Shown here: in pieces, positions 11,038 through 20,285 of the stretch
Layout: each line of letters begins with the position of its first letter
How positions within the stretch are numbered: position 1 is the stretch's first letter
Assembly: GCA_947385775.1 (NCBI GenBank)
Contig: CANDMI010000008.1
Location: forward strand, 1-64,000
DNA: 64,000 bases
Reading direction: 5' to 3'
Source of the DNA: an uncultured Eubacterium sp.
GTDB lineage: Bacteria; Bacillota; Clostridia; Lachnospirales; Lachnospiraceae
Notes under the pieces: model-generated
What the model saw: only the letters and a program-made list of their open reading frames with translations
Told to the model about the DNA's origin: nothing
Database searches by the model: none
Program-made: the position numbers and the translations under genes

Positions 11038-12201
11038 ATGGCAGAGCAGAAAAGAGATTATTACGAGGTTTTGGGGGTCGACCGCAACGCGGATGACGCG
11101 GCGTTAAAAAAAGCGTACCGCGTGTTGGCGAAAAAATACCATCCAGATACAAATCCTGGTGATAAAGAAGCGGAAAAGAAATTCAAAGAGGCTTCCGAGG
11201 CTTATGCGGTATTAAGCGACGCGGAAAAGCGCAGGCAGTACGACCAGTTTGGCCATGCGGCGTTTGAAGGCGGCGGCGCGGGGGCAGGCGGTTTTGATTT
11301 CTCCAGCATGGATTTTGGAGATATTTTCGGAGATATTTTCGGAGATTTCTTTGGCGGGGGAAGCAGGCGCGCGAGCAACGGGCCGATGAAGGGCGCGAAT
11401 GTGCGCGCAAGCGTGCGCATTACGTTTGAAGAGGCGATGGCTGGCTGCGAAAAAGAGCTGGAGCTGAATTTGAAGGACGAATGCCCGAATTGCCATGGCA
11501 CTGGCGCAAAGCCTGGAACATCGCCGGAAACCTGTCCAAAATGCGGCGGGAAAGGAAAGGTCATGTTTACCCAGCAGTCGCTTTTTGGCATGGTGCAAAA
11601 TGTCCAGACCTGTCCGGAATGTAACGGCAGCGGAAAGGTGGTCAAAGAAAAATGCACGAAGTGCCGCGGCAACGGATATGTGGCCAATAAGCGCAAGATA
11701 TCCGTCAGCATCCCTGCCGGGATTGACAATGGGCAGAGCGTCCGTATCCGTGGAAAGGGCGAGCCTGGGACGAACGGCGGTCAAAGAGGCGATCTGCTCG
11801 TAGAGATCCTTGTGACGAGCCACCCGATCTTCCAGCGCCAGGATATGAACATCTTTTCCACCGCCCCGATCTCCTTTGCGCAGGCGGCGCTTGGCGGGGA
11901 GATAAGGATCAATACGATCGACGGCGATGTGCTTTACAATGTAAAGCCAGGCACCCAGACCGATACAAGGATACGGCTTAAGGGCAAGGGCGTTCCGTCC
12001 CTGCGCAATAAGGAGATCCGTGGAGACCAGTATGTGACGTTAGTGGTGCAGGTGCCGACCAATTTAAATTCGGAGGCGAAAGAAGCGCTGCGCAGGTTTG
12101 ACGAAGCCTGCGGCGGCACAAGCCCGCAGTCCGGCGGCAGGAAAGAAGGGAAAAAGCGCAGCTTTATGGATAAGGTGAAGGACGCATTTGAGGACATTTA
12201 A
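11038..12201 (+). CDS. dnaJ: Hsp40 co-chaperone DnaJ
   Basis: 387 residues. The J-domain (residues 1-70) contains HPD at 35-37. A Gly/Phe-rich stretch (about 75-112) with a repeated [16 protein letters not shown] motif follows, then four zinc CxxCxGxG units ([32 protein letters not shown]) and the C-terminal substrate-binding domains. Last gene of the heat-shock operon; a strong terminator follows. Confidence 0.98.
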   Translation: MAEQKRDYYEVLGVDRNADDAALKKAYRVLAKKYHPDTNPGDKEAEKKFKEASEAYAVLSDAEKRRQYDQFGHAAFEGGGAGAGGFDFSSMDFGDIFGDIFGDFFGGGSRRASNGPMKGANVRASVRITFEEAMAGCEKELELNLKDECPNCHGTGAKPGTSPETCPKCGGKGKVMFTQQSLFGMVQNVQTCPECNGSGKVVKEKCTKCRGNGYVANKRKISVSIPAGIDNGQSVRIRGKGEPGTNGGQRGDLLVEILVTSHPIFQRQDMNIFSTAPISFAQAALGGEIRINTIDGDVLYNVKPGTQTDTRIRLKGKGVPSLRNKEIRGDQYVTLVVQVPTNLNSEAKEALRRFDEACGGTSPQSGGRKEGKKRSFMDKVKDAFEDI

Positions 12202-12226
12202 GGAAAATTTTTCATAAAAAGCGCGG

Positions 12227-12259
12227 CGAGCAGGGAACGTTTCCCCTGCTCGTTTTTTT
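12227..12259 (+). terminator. Rho-independent terminator of the dnaK operon
   Basis: CGAGCAGGGAA (12227-12237) pairs with TTCCCCTGCTCG (12241-12252) with one extra C, followed by seven T (12253-12259). Confidence 0.92.
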
Positions 12260-12463
12260 GTGCACTCAGGCGCCCAGAGGAAGTTTGCTGCTTTCCAACT
12301 TAATTTTACAACAATAAGGACATAAAATAGCGTCTGGCGGGCGTTGCAATTGTGAAAAATATATAAAAAATAAATTTGGAGGCAGAAAGGCTTGTAATTT
12401 TGGCAAAGATTAGCGAAAATAAACTTCAGGGAACTAAAGGAGCGGTTACAACCGAGGAGAAAG

Positions 12464-13036
12464 ATGTTCGGGAGAAGCAATAGGATGTCGGAATATAATG
12501 CCAGGAATACGTTTTTTGAAAATATGGATGAAACTATACAAAGGCAGCATGAATTTGAACAGTGGCGCGTACAGGAGACAGAGCGCCTAGAGCGCAAAAA
12601 GCAAAAGCTGCACAAGCAAAAAAGGCAGATGGACCAGGAGCGGTTAGAGCTTGACATAGAAAAAAGGCGGTTTAAGCACCAGCAGGAGTTTGCGCATTCC
12701 AGAAATAAAAATGAGGAGCATCTGCTGGATATGAAGCGGCAGCTTTTGGAAAACGAGCTGTACAAGCTGGCGGAGGAAAAAAAGCAGTTTGAGCAGAAAA
12801 AGGATTTTTACAGGCATGTGGACTCTTACCAGAAAGGGGATATCCGTAAAAAACCGTCCGCGATCCACGGGACGCTCTTTTTTGCAGGCGTGAACAATTT
12901 AAGCGCGTTACGCAAGCGTTATAAGGATTTATTGAAAATATACCATCCCGACAATAAGTGCGGCGACACCGATACCATACAGGAGATCAACCGGGAATAC
13001 AATCATTTGCAGGAATTGATGGGGGGAAAGCAGTAG
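12464..13036 (+). CDS. Coiled-coil protein with a C-terminal J-domain-like segment
   Basis: 190 residues. Residues about 20-130 are a long charged coiled coil rich in Glu, Lys, Gln and Arg. Residues 145-190 contain ALRKRYKDLLKIYHPDNKCG and then a helix (IQEINREYNHLQEL): the helix II, HPD loop and helix III arrangement of a J-domain. AGGAGAAAG directly precedes ATG 12464. It lies between dnaJ and prmA, and prmA starts 4 bp after its stop. It may recruit DnaK to a specific client, but no client is known. The HPD tripeptide is clear; helix I of the J-domain is short or missing. Confidence 0.75.
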   Translation: MFGRSNRMSEYNARNTFFENMDETIQRQHEFEQWRVQETERLERKKQKLHKQKRQMDQERLELDIEKRRFKHQQEFAHSRNKNEEHLLDMKRQLLENELYKLAEEKKQFEQKKDFYRHVDSYQKGDIRKKPSAIHGTLFFAGVNNLSALRKRYKDLLKIYHPDNKCGDTDTIQEINREYNHLQELMGGKQ

Positions 13037-13040
13037 CTCT

Positions 13041-14024
13041 ATGAAATGGGACAAATATACGATCGAAGTGAATACGCAGGCGGTGGACGTGTTAAGCGCT
13101 ACGCTGTGCGAGCTTGGCATTGAGGGCATCGAAATTGAAAATAACGTCCCGCTGACCAAAGAGGAGGCGGGCAGCATGTTTGTGGACTTCCCGCTTGCGC
13201 TGCCGGAAGATGACGGGACAAGCAGAGTCAGCTTTTATCTGGAATCCGACGAGGGCGCCTTGCCAGCTTTGGATGCGCATAAAAAACTGTTAGAAGAGAT
13301 CCGCGCCGAAATGGAGAGCATGAGAAGCTATCTGGATATCGGCCCTGGCAAGATCACCCATTCCGAAACGGCGGACGAGGATTGGGTGAATAACTGGAAG
13401 CAGTTTTTTCAATCCTTTACAATAGACGATATTTTGATCAAGCCAACCTGGGAAAGCCTTGAAAAAGAAGAGTTCGAAAAATATCGGCATGTGATCGAGA
13501 TCGATCCTGGCATTTCCTTTGGAACCGGCAAGCATGAGACGACGCAGCTTTGCATCCGCCAGCTGGAAAAATATATCAAAGGCAGCCCAAAGGTGTTGGA
13601 TATCGGATGCGGCAGCGGGATTTTATCGATCGTGGCGTTAAAACTCGGAGCGGCGTTTGTAAACGGCGTTGACATTGATGAAAACTGCATTGCGTCCTCG
13701 TATGAAAATATGGCGGTGAACCATATGGAGGAAAGCCGTTATGCGTTTTACGCAGGAAATTTAATCTCGGATGAAGCGCTAATAAGCCGCCTGGAAGAAG
13801 GCTCCTATGAGATCGTGGCGGCAAATATTTTAGCCGAGGTCATCCTGCTTATGGCTCCTGTGGCGTTAAGACTTCTAAAGCCTGGCGGGGTGTTTATCAC
13901 CTCCGGGATCATAGATTTTAAAGAGCAGGAAGTGCGAGGGGCGCTGGAAAGCGCCGGGTTTGAGATATTGGAGACAAATGGTCAGGGAGAGTGGGTGAAT
14001 ATTACGGCGAAAAGGCCGGAATGA
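13041..14024 (+). CDS. prmA: Ribosomal protein L11 methyltransferase PrmA
   Basis: 327 residues, normal length. The N-terminal substrate-binding part (KYTIEVNTQAVDVLSATLCE) is followed by a linker and a class I methyltransferase domain with GTGKHETTQLC and the SAM loop LDIGCGSGILSI. It uses SAM to methylate L11. The prmA-rsmE order downstream of dnaJ is conserved in Firmicutes. GGGGGGAAAG at 13021-13030 provides the ribosome site. Confidence 0.95.
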   Translation: MKWDKYTIEVNTQAVDVLSATLCELGIEGIEIENNVPLTKEEAGSMFVDFPLALPEDDGTSRVSFYLESDEGALPALDAHKKLLEEIRAEMESMRSYLDIGPGKITHSETADEDWVNNWKQFFQSFTIDDILIKPTWESLEKEEFEKYRHVIEIDPGISFGTGKHETTQLCIRQLEKYIKGSPKVLDIGCGSGILSIVALKLGAAFVNGVDIDENCIASSYENMAVNHMEESRYAFYAGNLISDEALISRLEEGSYEIVAANILAEVILLMAPVALRLLKPGGVFITSGIIDFKEQEVRGALESAGFEILETNGQGEWVNITAKRPE

Positions 14025-14092
14025 CTCCGGGGCGTTTTGGCTTTGCGCCGTGATCCGCGATTTTTGGAAAGGTGGGAAAGGCGGGCAGACGG

Positions 14093-14842
14093 ATGCATCA
14101 GTTTTTTGTGACGGGAGAGCAGGAAGGCAGAGATTTTATCACGATTACCGGGCAGGACGCCCACCATATCAAGCATGTGCTTCGGATGAAGCCTGGGGAG
14201 GTCGTGCGGGTCAGCGGCGAATGCGGCAGCTATACTTGCAGCGTATTGGAGCTTGGAGAGGATTTTGTGCAGCTGGATATTTTAGGGGAAGCGAACGAAA
14301 CCGAGCTTTCCGGGCGGATCTATTTATTTCAGGCGATCCCAAAGGGCGCCCGCATGGAATCCATTATCGAAAAGGCTGTGGAGCTTGGAGTGTATGAGAT
14401 CATTCCGGTTGCGATGAAATACTGCGTCGTCCGTCTGGATGAAAAAAAAGCGAAAGAAAAGGTAAGGCGGTGGCAGGCGATCGCGGAAAGCGCGGCGAAG
14501 CAGTCCAAGCGCAGCCGTATCCCGAAGGTGCATTCGGTGATGCCGTTTTTGGATGCGGCCGACTATGCGATGGAATGTAAAAGGCGCATTGTGCCTTATG
14601 AAAATGAGCAGGGCATGGAGGGCGCGGGGAAAGCGCTTTTGGATATACAAAAAGGAGACAGCGTCAGCGTGATGATCGGGCCGGAGGGAGGCTTTGCGCC
14701 AGAGGAATTAGAGGCGGTTCGCTCCCGGATGCAGGTCATCTCCCTTGGACGCAGGATTTTGCGCACCGATACGGCGGCGTTTACGGCAATGTCGCTTATC
14801 ATGATGCGTTTTGAGGAGCTTGAAAATGGAAGCATATTTTGA
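14093..14842 (+). CDS. rsmE: 16S rRNA m3U1498 methyltransferase RsmE
   Basis: 249 residues. An N-terminal PUA-like domain (MHQFFVTGEQ) is followed by a SPOUT knot with the motifs MIGPEGGFAPEELE and LGRRILRTDTAAFTAM. It methylates U1498 of 16S rRNA with SAM. ATG 14093 is chosen because family members begin at this residue; GTG 14072 would add seven. It is 68 bp after prmA and its end overlaps the cysteine desulfurase gene by 17 nt. Confidence 0.94.
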   Translation: MHQFFVTGEQEGRDFITITGQDAHHIKHVLRMKPGEVVRVSGECGSYTCSVLELGEDFVQLDILGEANETELSGRIYLFQAIPKGARMESIIEKAVELGVYEIIPVAMKYCVVRLDEKKAKEKVRRWQAIAESAAKQSKRSRIPKVHSVMPFLDAADYAMECKRRIVPYENEQGMEGAGKALLDIQKGDSVSVMIGPEGGFAPEELEAVRSRMQVISLGRRILRTDTAAFTAMSLIMMRFEELENGSIF

Positions 14843-15995
14843 TAATTCCGCAACGACAAGATGCACCGCTCATGTGCGGGAGATCGTGCAAAGGGCTATG
14901 GAGCTGGATTATGGAAACCCATCCTCTTTGCATAAAAAAGGGATCGAAGCCGAGCGGTATGTAAAAGACGCGGCGGCTTCGGTGGCGCAGACGCTTAAGG
15001 TATCGGAAAAAGAGATCGTGTTTACTTCCGGCGGAACAGAATCTGACAACCTGGCGATCATCGGAACGGCGCTTGCAAACAAGCGCGCAGGAAAGCGGCT
15101 TGTGACGACTGCGGTCGAGCATGCGGCGGTGTACCAGGCGATGGAGTTTTTAAAGACCGTTGGATTTGAGGTCGTTTATCTGCCGGTGGATCAAAACGGC
15201 GTTGTTTCATTAGAAGCGCTCGGGGAAGCGGTTGACGGTCAGACTACGCTTGTGTCTATTATGCAGGTGAATAATGAGATCGGAACGGTAGAGCCGATCA
15301 TGGATGCGGTAAAGGTCATCCGCGGCAAAAACCCGAAAACATACGTCCATGTGGACGCGGTACAGTCCTATGGAAAGATGCGGATACGCCCAAGGCAGTT
15401 AGACATTGACATGATGTCTGTAAGCGGGCATAAGATCCATGGGCCAAAGGGCGTTGGCTTTTTGTACGTCCGGGATAAGACAAAGATCGCGCCGATCAGC
15501 TTTGGCGGAGGCCAGCAGTCCGGCATGCGCTCTGGCACGCTGAATGTGCCGGGGATCGCGGGGCTTGGGGTGGCGGCGCGGGAGTGCTATGAGGATTTTG
15601 ATAAAAAGGTCTTGCATATGCGGGGGCTTCGGGATTATTTCATCGAAAAGCTTTCGCCTATGGATGGGATTTTTATAAATGGAAATGCAGGAAATGCGGG
15701 AAACGCGCCCGATATGGCGCCGCATATTGTAAGCGTATCCGTATCCGGCGTTCGAAGCGAGGTGCTGCTCCATGCGTTTGAAGAGTGCGGGATTTACGTA
15801 TCGGCAGGCTCGGCGTGCTCCTCGAATAAGCGAATCGCTTCAAGGACGCTAAGCGCGATCGGAGTTTCGCCGGAACTGTCCGGTTCTACGGTGCGCTTTA
15901 GCTTTAGCGCCTATAATACAAAAGAAGAGATCGACTACGCGGTTTTAAAGCTTTCGGAGCTTGCGCCAAAGCTGCGCAGGTATCAGCGGCATTAG
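14826..15995 (+). CDS. Cysteine desulfurase (NifS/IscS family)
   Basis: 389 residues, a PLP enzyme releasing sulfur from cysteine. Visible are the N-terminal YFDNSATTR, the cofactor region VHVDAVQSYGK, the PLP lysine in SGHKIHGPKG, and the active cysteine in SAGSACSS. GAGGAG (14813-14818), inside rsmE, serves ATG 14826. thiI follows 149 bp downstream, so its likely job is sulfur supply for 4-thiouridine in tRNA, like the NifZ-type desulfurases. A more general Fe-S role cannot be excluded. Confidence 0.93.
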   Translation: MEAYFDNSATTRCTAHVREIVQRAMELDYGNPSSLHKKGIEAERYVKDAAASVAQTLKVSEKEIVFTSGGTESDNLAIIGTALANKRAGKRLVTTAVEHAAVYQAMEFLKTVGFEVVYLPVDQNGVVSLEALGEAVDGQTTLVSIMQVNNEIGTVEPIMDAVKVIRGKNPKTYVHVDAVQSYGKMRIRPRQLDIDMMSVSGHKIHGPKGVGFLYVRDKTKIAPISFGGGQQSGMRSGTLNVPGIAGLGVAARECYEDFDKKVLHMRGLRDYFIEKLSPMDGIFINGNAGNAGNAPDMAPHIVSVSVSGVRSEVLLHAFEECGIYVSAGSACSSNKRIASRTLSAIGVSPELSGSTVRFSFSAYNTKEEIDYAVLKLSELAPKLRRYQRH

Positions 15996-16042
15996 AATAC
16001 GGGCATTATAGGCATGATCAGATAATATTAGATGAATTAGAC

Positions 16043-16079
16043 ATACTCACGAGTGATAAAGTTTACCATATGATTCAAG
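16043..16079. repeat. 37-bp sequence shared with 41971-42007 (inverted)
   Basis: Identical to the reverse complement of 41971-42007 except at one base (16054). Read on the + strand in one frame it encodes ILTSDKVYHMIQ. The single difference is the third base of a Ser codon (AGT versus AGC), which hints at a shared coding ancestor. It lies in the 149-bp gap between the cysteine desulfurase and thiI genes. The open frame here runs LDELDILTSDKVYHMIQDIG then stop. Confidence 0.6.
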
Positions 16080-16144
16080 ATATTGGATAAACCAGATAGG
16101 AAGAGATTATTTTTTAGATTATTAAGAGAAAGGATGCGCAGATC

Positions 16145-17335
16145 ATGTACCAGGCTTTTTTGATCAAATATGGGGAAATCGGCGTAAAGGGCAAAAACCG
16201 CCATATTTTTGAAGATACGCTGGTCAGCCAGATCCGCAATGCACTAAAGCCAGTGGACGGAGAGTTTCTTGTCCGAAAGGAAAACGGCAGGGTGTATGTG
16301 GAAGCGGGCGCGGATTATGATTACACAGAAACGGTGGAAGCGCTGAAAAAAGTGTTTGGCGTAGTGGGAATCTGCCCGGTCGTGTTATTGGAAGACGATG
16401 GGTTTGAAAAGCTTTCGCAGGATGCGGTGCGGTATTTTGGCGAGGCGTTTACGGACGCAGAGCGTGAGGGAACCTTTAAAGTCGTCGCCAGGCGCGCCAG
16501 GAAAAACTACCCGATGGATTCCATGCAGATAAGCGCGGCGTTAGGAGAGCGGCTGTTGGAGGCTTATCCAACGCTTAAGGTGGACGTGCATAACCCGCAG
16601 ATCGTGCTGCATGTGGAGATCCGAAACCAGATCAACCTGTATTCTAAGACGATCCCAGGGCCTGGCGGGATGCCTGTTGGCACAGCGGGGCGGGGGATGC
16701 TGCTTTTATCCGGCGGGATCGACTCCCCGGTGGCGGGGTATTGCATCGCAAAGCGCGGGGTAAGGCTTGACGCGGTATATTTTCACGCGCCGCCTTATAC
16801 GAGCGAGCGGGCGATGGAAAAGGTCGTGGATTTAGCGAAGATCGTCGCAAGATACGCAGGGCCGATACAGCTTCATGTGGTCAATTTTACGGATATCCAG
16901 CTCTATATTTACGACCGGTGCCCGCATGACCAGTTAACGATTATCATGCGCCGCTATATGATGAAGATCGCGGAGCATTTTGCTAGGGAAAACGGAGATC
17001 TGGGGCTGATCACAGGAGAAAGCATCGGGCAGGTGGCAAGCCAGACCATGCAGTCGCTTGCGGTCACAAACGAGGTCTGCACGATGCCGGTTTACCGCCC
17101 GCTGATCGGGTTTGACAAGCAGGAGATCGTAGATATCGCGTTAAAGATCGGCACCTATGAGACTTCCATCCTCCCGTTTGAGGATTGCTGCACGATATTT
17201 GTCGCAAAGCATCCGGTTACGAAGCCGAATTTAAAGTCGATCTTAAAATCCGAGACGCACCTTATGGAAAAAATAGAGGATTATTTAAAAGAAGCGGTGG
17301 AAACGGCGCAGACGATACGCGTAGAGGCCAGATGA
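16145..17335 (+). CDS. thiI: tRNA 4-thiouridine synthase ThiI
   Basis: 396 residues. It has an N-terminal ferredoxin-like and THUMP RNA-binding region (to about residue 165), then an adenylating PP-loop SGGIDSPV near residue 189. There is no rhodanese domain, as usual in Firmicutes; CC in FEDCCTIF and nearby residues may take part in sulfur transfer. It makes s4U8 in tRNA, with sulfur from the neighbouring desulfurase. AGAGAAAGGA precedes ATG 16145. Confidence 0.95.
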   Translation: MYQAFLIKYGEIGVKGKNRHIFEDTLVSQIRNALKPVDGEFLVRKENGRVYVEAGADYDYTETVEALKKVFGVVGICPVVLLEDDGFEKLSQDAVRYFGEAFTDAEREGTFKVVARRARKNYPMDSMQISAALGERLLEAYPTLKVDVHNPQIVLHVEIRNQINLYSKTIPGPGGMPVGTAGRGMLLLSGGIDSPVAGYCIAKRGVRLDAVYFHAPPYTSERAMEKVVDLAKIVARYAGPIQLHVVNFTDIQLYIYDRCPHDQLTIIMRRYMMKIAEHFARENGDLGLITGESIGQVASQTMQSLAVTNEVCTMPVYRPLIGFDKQEIVDIALKIGTYETSILPFEDCCTIFVAKHPVTKPNLKSILKSETHLMEKIEDYLKEAVETAQTIRVEAR

Positions 17336-17384
17336 AATGAGCCAGATAAAATGAATCGGGATCTTCCGTATGGGCCTGCGCATT

Positions 17385-17413
17385 CGAGTAGGGAAAAGCA
17401 TCTTCCCTACTCG
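17385..17413. terminator. Perfect hairpin after thiI, without a T-run
   Basis: CGAGTAGGGAA (17385-17395) and TTCCCTACTCG (17403-17413) form a perfect 11-bp stem with a 7-nt loop between the convergent ends of thiI and the HPr-like gene. No U-tract follows on either strand, so termination is uncertain. The flanks carry a direct repeat of GGCCTGCGCAT (near 17373 and 17458). Confidence 0.5.
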
Positions 17414-17479
17414 TCGCGCGGCCCGCATGCTGCGTCAGCGGCAGACTTCCATATGCAGGCCTGCGCATAAAGAGGATGC

Positions 17480-17713
17480 CTAATCTGCCAGATATGGCTT
17501 GATCGCTTCCAGGATTTCATCATAATCTGAATCTTTGTGGATGGCCAGCTCGATTGGTTTGGAAAGATCTAGGCTGAAAATGCCCATGATAGATTTTGCG
17601 TCGATCACGTATCTTCCAGAAATTAAGTCGAAGTCATGGTCAAATTGTGAAATCGTGTTGACAAAGGATTTCACTTTATCAATTGAGTTTAAAGAAATCT
17701 GTACGCTTTTCAT
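17480..17713 (-). CDS. HPr-like protein lacking the phosphorylatable histidine
   Basis: 77 residues with the HPr fold signature, clearest in the segment AKSIMGIFSLDLSKPIEL, which matches the HPr KSIMGVMSL region carrying the regulatory serine. The usual GIHARPA loop with the catalytic His is replaced by NSIDKVKS, so it cannot work as a standard PTS phosphocarrier. The serine of SIMG remains. AAAAGGAGG stands before the start and a good promoter lies at 17778-17806. It is transcribed opposite to thiI and mtaB. A regulatory or scaffold role is possible. Confidence 0.85.
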   Translation of the reverse strand: MKSVQISLNSIDKVKSFVNTISQFDHDFDLISGRYVIDAKSIMGIFSLDLSKPIELAIHKDSDYDEILEAIKPYLAD

Positions 17714-17777
17714 TATGTAACCCTCCTTTTACCTGTTTCAGAAATTTTTAAAGCGAAACATATCGCTTATCACAAAT

Positions 17778-17806
17778 ATACTACCGTGTTTAGAACGAAA
17801 AGTCAA
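17778..17806 (-). promoter_or_regulatory. Promoter of the HPr-like gene
   Basis: On the - strand, TTGACT (17806-17801), 17 bp, TAGTAT (17783-17778). The start codon is 65 bp further on. Confidence 0.65.
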
Positions 17807-17822
17807 TATGGGAGAATGAAAA

Positions 17823-19133
17823 ATGAAAAAGGCTGCCCTTCACAATTTAGGCTGTAAAGTAAACGCCTACGAAACCGAGGCCATGGGACAGATGTTGGAA
17901 CAGGCCGGCTATGAGCTTGTGCCATGGACGCAGCGCGCGGATGTTTATGTGGTCAACACCTGCTCTGTGACCAATATCGCAGATCGAAAATCCAGGCAGA
18001 TGCTGCACCGGGCGCGCAGGAAAAACCCAAACGCCATAATCGTGGCCTGCGGCTGTTATGTGCAGGCTCTTGGAAAAGAAATATTGATGGAAGAAGGAAT
18101 TGCGGATATCATCCTTGGCAATAATAAAAAGCAAAGCCTTGTGGAATTGTTAGAGCGTTACGAAAAGCAAAAAGACGTAACGCTTGCGTGGGAGGATATA
18201 AATGATGGGAAAAAACCGTACGAGCCATTATCCATCACGCATCCGGCAAAACATACCAGGGCGTTTTTAAAGGTGCAGGACGGGTGCGACCAGTTTTGCA
18301 GCTATTGCATTATCCCTTATACAAGGGGCAGGGTGCGAAGCCGGGGGCTTTCCGACGTATTAACGGAAATAAGCGCTCTGGCGCAGGGCGGCTGTAAGGA
18401 GATCGTGCTTACGGGCATTCATTTAAGCTCTTATGGGATCGATATTGGCTCCAGCCTGTTAGAGCTGGTGGGGCGGGCGGCGGAAGTGGAAGGGATCAGT
18501 AGGATCCGCCTGGGGTCGTTAGAGCCTGGCATTGTAACCGGGGAATTTGCGTCCGCCCTTGCCGGGATGGAAAAAATCTGCCCCCATTTTCATCTGTCGC
18601 TGCAAAGCGGGTGCGACAGCGTGCTAAAGCGCATGAACCGGAAATATACAAGCGAGGAGTATTTAAAGCGATGTGAGCTATTGCGCGCATATTTTGACAA
18701 CCCGGCGATCACGACGGATGTGATCGTAGGATTCCCGGGAGAGACGCGCCAGGAATTTGAAGAGGGGATGCGTTTTTTAGAGCGGGCGCGTTTTTATGAG
18801 ATGCATGTGTTTAAGTATTCCAGGCGCAAAGGGACGAGGGCCGATCGGATGGAGGGCCAGGTAGACGAGCGGGAAAAGGCAAAAAGGAGCGGGGAGCTGA
18901 TCGAGCTGTCGAAACGCATGTCTATGGAATATCGTGAGAGCATGTGTGGAAGGTCGGCGCAGGCGCTTTTTGAAGAGCCGTTTTCTTATAACGGGAAAAA
19001 TTATGCCGTCGGCTATACGAAAGAATATGTCCGGGTAGCCATGGAAACGGAAAAAAACCGTGAAAACCAGGTTGTCGCCGGCAAAATTATCCGAAAGCTT
19101 GTACAGGACGTATATCTTATGGTTGAATTTTGA
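17823..19133 (+). CDS. mtaB: tRNA t6A37 methylthiotransferase MtaB
   Basis: 436 residues. The N-terminal MTTase domain has its cluster cysteines (LGCKVNAYETEAM, VVNTCSVTNIADRKSRQ, CGCYVQ). The radical SAM domain has CDQFCSYCIIPYTRGRVRSR, and a TRAM-like C-terminus follows. It converts t6A to ms2t6A at position 37 of tRNAs. The LGCKVN start distinguishes MtaB from MiaB and RimO. GGGAGAATGAAAA precedes ATG 17823. Confidence 0.94.
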   Translation: MKKAALHNLGCKVNAYETEAMGQMLEQAGYELVPWTQRADVYVVNTCSVTNIADRKSRQMLHRARRKNPNAIIVACGCYVQALGKEILMEEGIADIILGNNKKQSLVELLERYEKQKDVTLAWEDINDGKKPYEPLSITHPAKHTRAFLKVQDGCDQFCSYCIIPYTRGRVRSRGLSDVLTEISALAQGGCKEIVLTGIHLSSYGIDIGSSLLELVGRAAEVEGISRIRLGSLEPGIVTGEFASALAGMEKICPHFHLSLQSGCDSVLKRMNRKYTSEEYLKRCELLRAYFDNPAITTDVIVGFPGETRQEFEEGMRFLERARFYEMHVFKYSRRKGTRADRMEGQVDEREKAKRSGELIELSKRMSMEYRESMCGRSAQALFEEPFSYNGKNYAVGYTKEYVRVAMETEKNRENQVVAGKIIRKLVQDVYLMVEF

Positions 19134-19151
19134 CCGTGAGTATATTAAAAT
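19123..19151 (+). promoter_or_regulatory. Likely promoter for ireB-ruvX-DUF1292
   Basis: TTGAAT (19123-19128, inside the end of mtaB), 17-bp spacer, TAAAAT (19146-19151), 43 bp before the ireB start. Confidence 0.5.
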
Positions 19152-19193
19152 AGAATCAGTGCAGACAAAAGAAGCAGGAATGAGGTCGTGAAT

Positions 19194-19457
19194 ATGCAGG
19201 ATAAAAGCAATACACAATTTTTCAGGGTGGAAAAGGAACCGGAGATTCAGGTAAAGGATGTGCTTGAGCATGTATATCGCTCTTTGAGTGAAAAAGGCTA
19301 CAACCCGCTAAACCAGATCGTAGGGTATATTATGTCCGGGGACCCGACGTATATTACAAGCCATAACAATGCCAGGAGCCTGATCATGAAGGTGGAGCGT
19401 GACGAACTGGTGGAAGAGATCTTAAAGGAATATATTAAGGCAAATTCCTGGCAATAA
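19194..19457 (+). CDS. ireB: IreB family regulatory protein (UPF0297)
   Basis: 87 residues. Family features [30 protein letters not shown] and [11 protein letters not shown] are complete. In Enterococcus the homologue is a substrate of the PASTA kinase IreK and influences cephalosporin resistance. ATG 19194 is favoured, with GAGG at 19182-19185; GTG 19188 is possible. The ireB-ruvX-DUF1292 order matches yrzL-yrrK-yrzB of Bacillus. Confidence 0.93.
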   Translation: MQDKSNTQFFRVEKEPEIQVKDVLEHVYRSLSEKGYNPLNQIVGYIMSGDPTYITSHNNARSLIMKVERDELVEEILKEYIKANSWQ

Positions 19458-19485
19458 CGTTAGCCGGTAAAGGGGGGGCTTTCAT

Positions 19486-19908
19486 ATGCGGATCATGGGA
19501 TTGGATTATGGGTCGAAAACAGTCGGCGTTGCGTTAAGCGATCCGTTGCTTATTACGGCGCAGGCGCTTTTGACCATCCGGCGCAAATCTCCGGGAAAGC
19601 TGCGGCAGACGTTGGCGCGTATTGAGGAGCTGGCTGCGGAATATGAGGTAGGGCGGATCGTTTTGGGCTTTCCAAGGAATATGAACCATACACAGGGGGA
19701 GCGCTGTGAAAAGACACAGGAATTTCAGGAAATGCTAAGTCGCAGGACGGGTTTGGATGTCATTTTATGGGATGAACGGCTTACAACTGTAATCGCGGAT
19801 AAAGTTATGATGGAAAGCGGCGTCCGCAGGGAAAACCGGAAAGAATACTCAGACCAGATTGCCGCGGCGCTCATCCTGCAAGGATATTTGGATTCGCTGC
19901 ATGCATGA
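19486..19908 (+). CDS. ruvX: RuvX/YqgF Holliday junction resolvase-like nuclease
   Basis: 140 residues with an RNase H-like fold. [17 protein letters not shown] at the start and DERLTT near residue 96 contribute acidic catalytic residues, and DQIAAALIL is near the end. The family is linked to 16S rRNA 5-prime end maturation (YqgF) and junction resolution. AAGGGGGGG precedes the start. Confidence 0.93.
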   Translation: MRIMGLDYGSKTVGVALSDPLLITAQALLTIRRKSPGKLRQTLARIEELAAEYEVGRIVLGFPRNMNHTQGERCEKTQEFQEMLSRRTGLDVILWDERLTTVIADKVMMESGVRRENRKEYSDQIAAALILQGYLDSLHA

Positions 19909-19971
19909 ACCGGCGGCATGCAAAGCGCTTCGCACTGTTATTATTAAAAGCAAAAAGAAAGGATGTCTACT

Positions 19972-20262
19972 ATGGATGGAGAATTTCGAGAATATGAAAA
20001 AATAGAATTTTACGATGAAGAACAAGACGGGTTTGCGGAGTTTTTTGTATTAGAGCGTACCAGGGTCAACGGGAGCGAGTACCTGCTTGCGGCGCAGGAG
20101 CTTGACCAGGATACGGATGCCTATATTTTCAAAGTCGTTGCGGAGCATACCGAGGAAGGCGCGGATATGGTGATCGAGCTTGTGGACGATGATACGGAAT
20201 TAGAAGCGGTCGGAAAAATATTTTCAGAGCTGGTGGATGACAATACGACGATTGAGATTTAA
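19972..20262 (+). CDS. DUF1292 acidic protein (YrzB-like)
   Basis: 96 residues, strongly acidic, with the DUF1292 pattern (EYEKIEFYDEEQDGFAEFFV, then YLLAAQ). The function of the family is unknown. ATG 19972 is chosen because AGAAAGGA stands 8 nt upstream and would be too close to ATG 19963. Third gene of the conserved trio. Confidence 0.88.
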   Translation: MDGEFREYEKIEFYDEEQDGFAEFFVLERTRVNGSEYLLAAQELDQDTDAYIFKVVAEHTEEGADMVIELVDDDTELEAVGKIFSELVDDNTTIEI

Positions 20263-20285
20263 AGGAAAAAAAGGAGAGTTTACAG

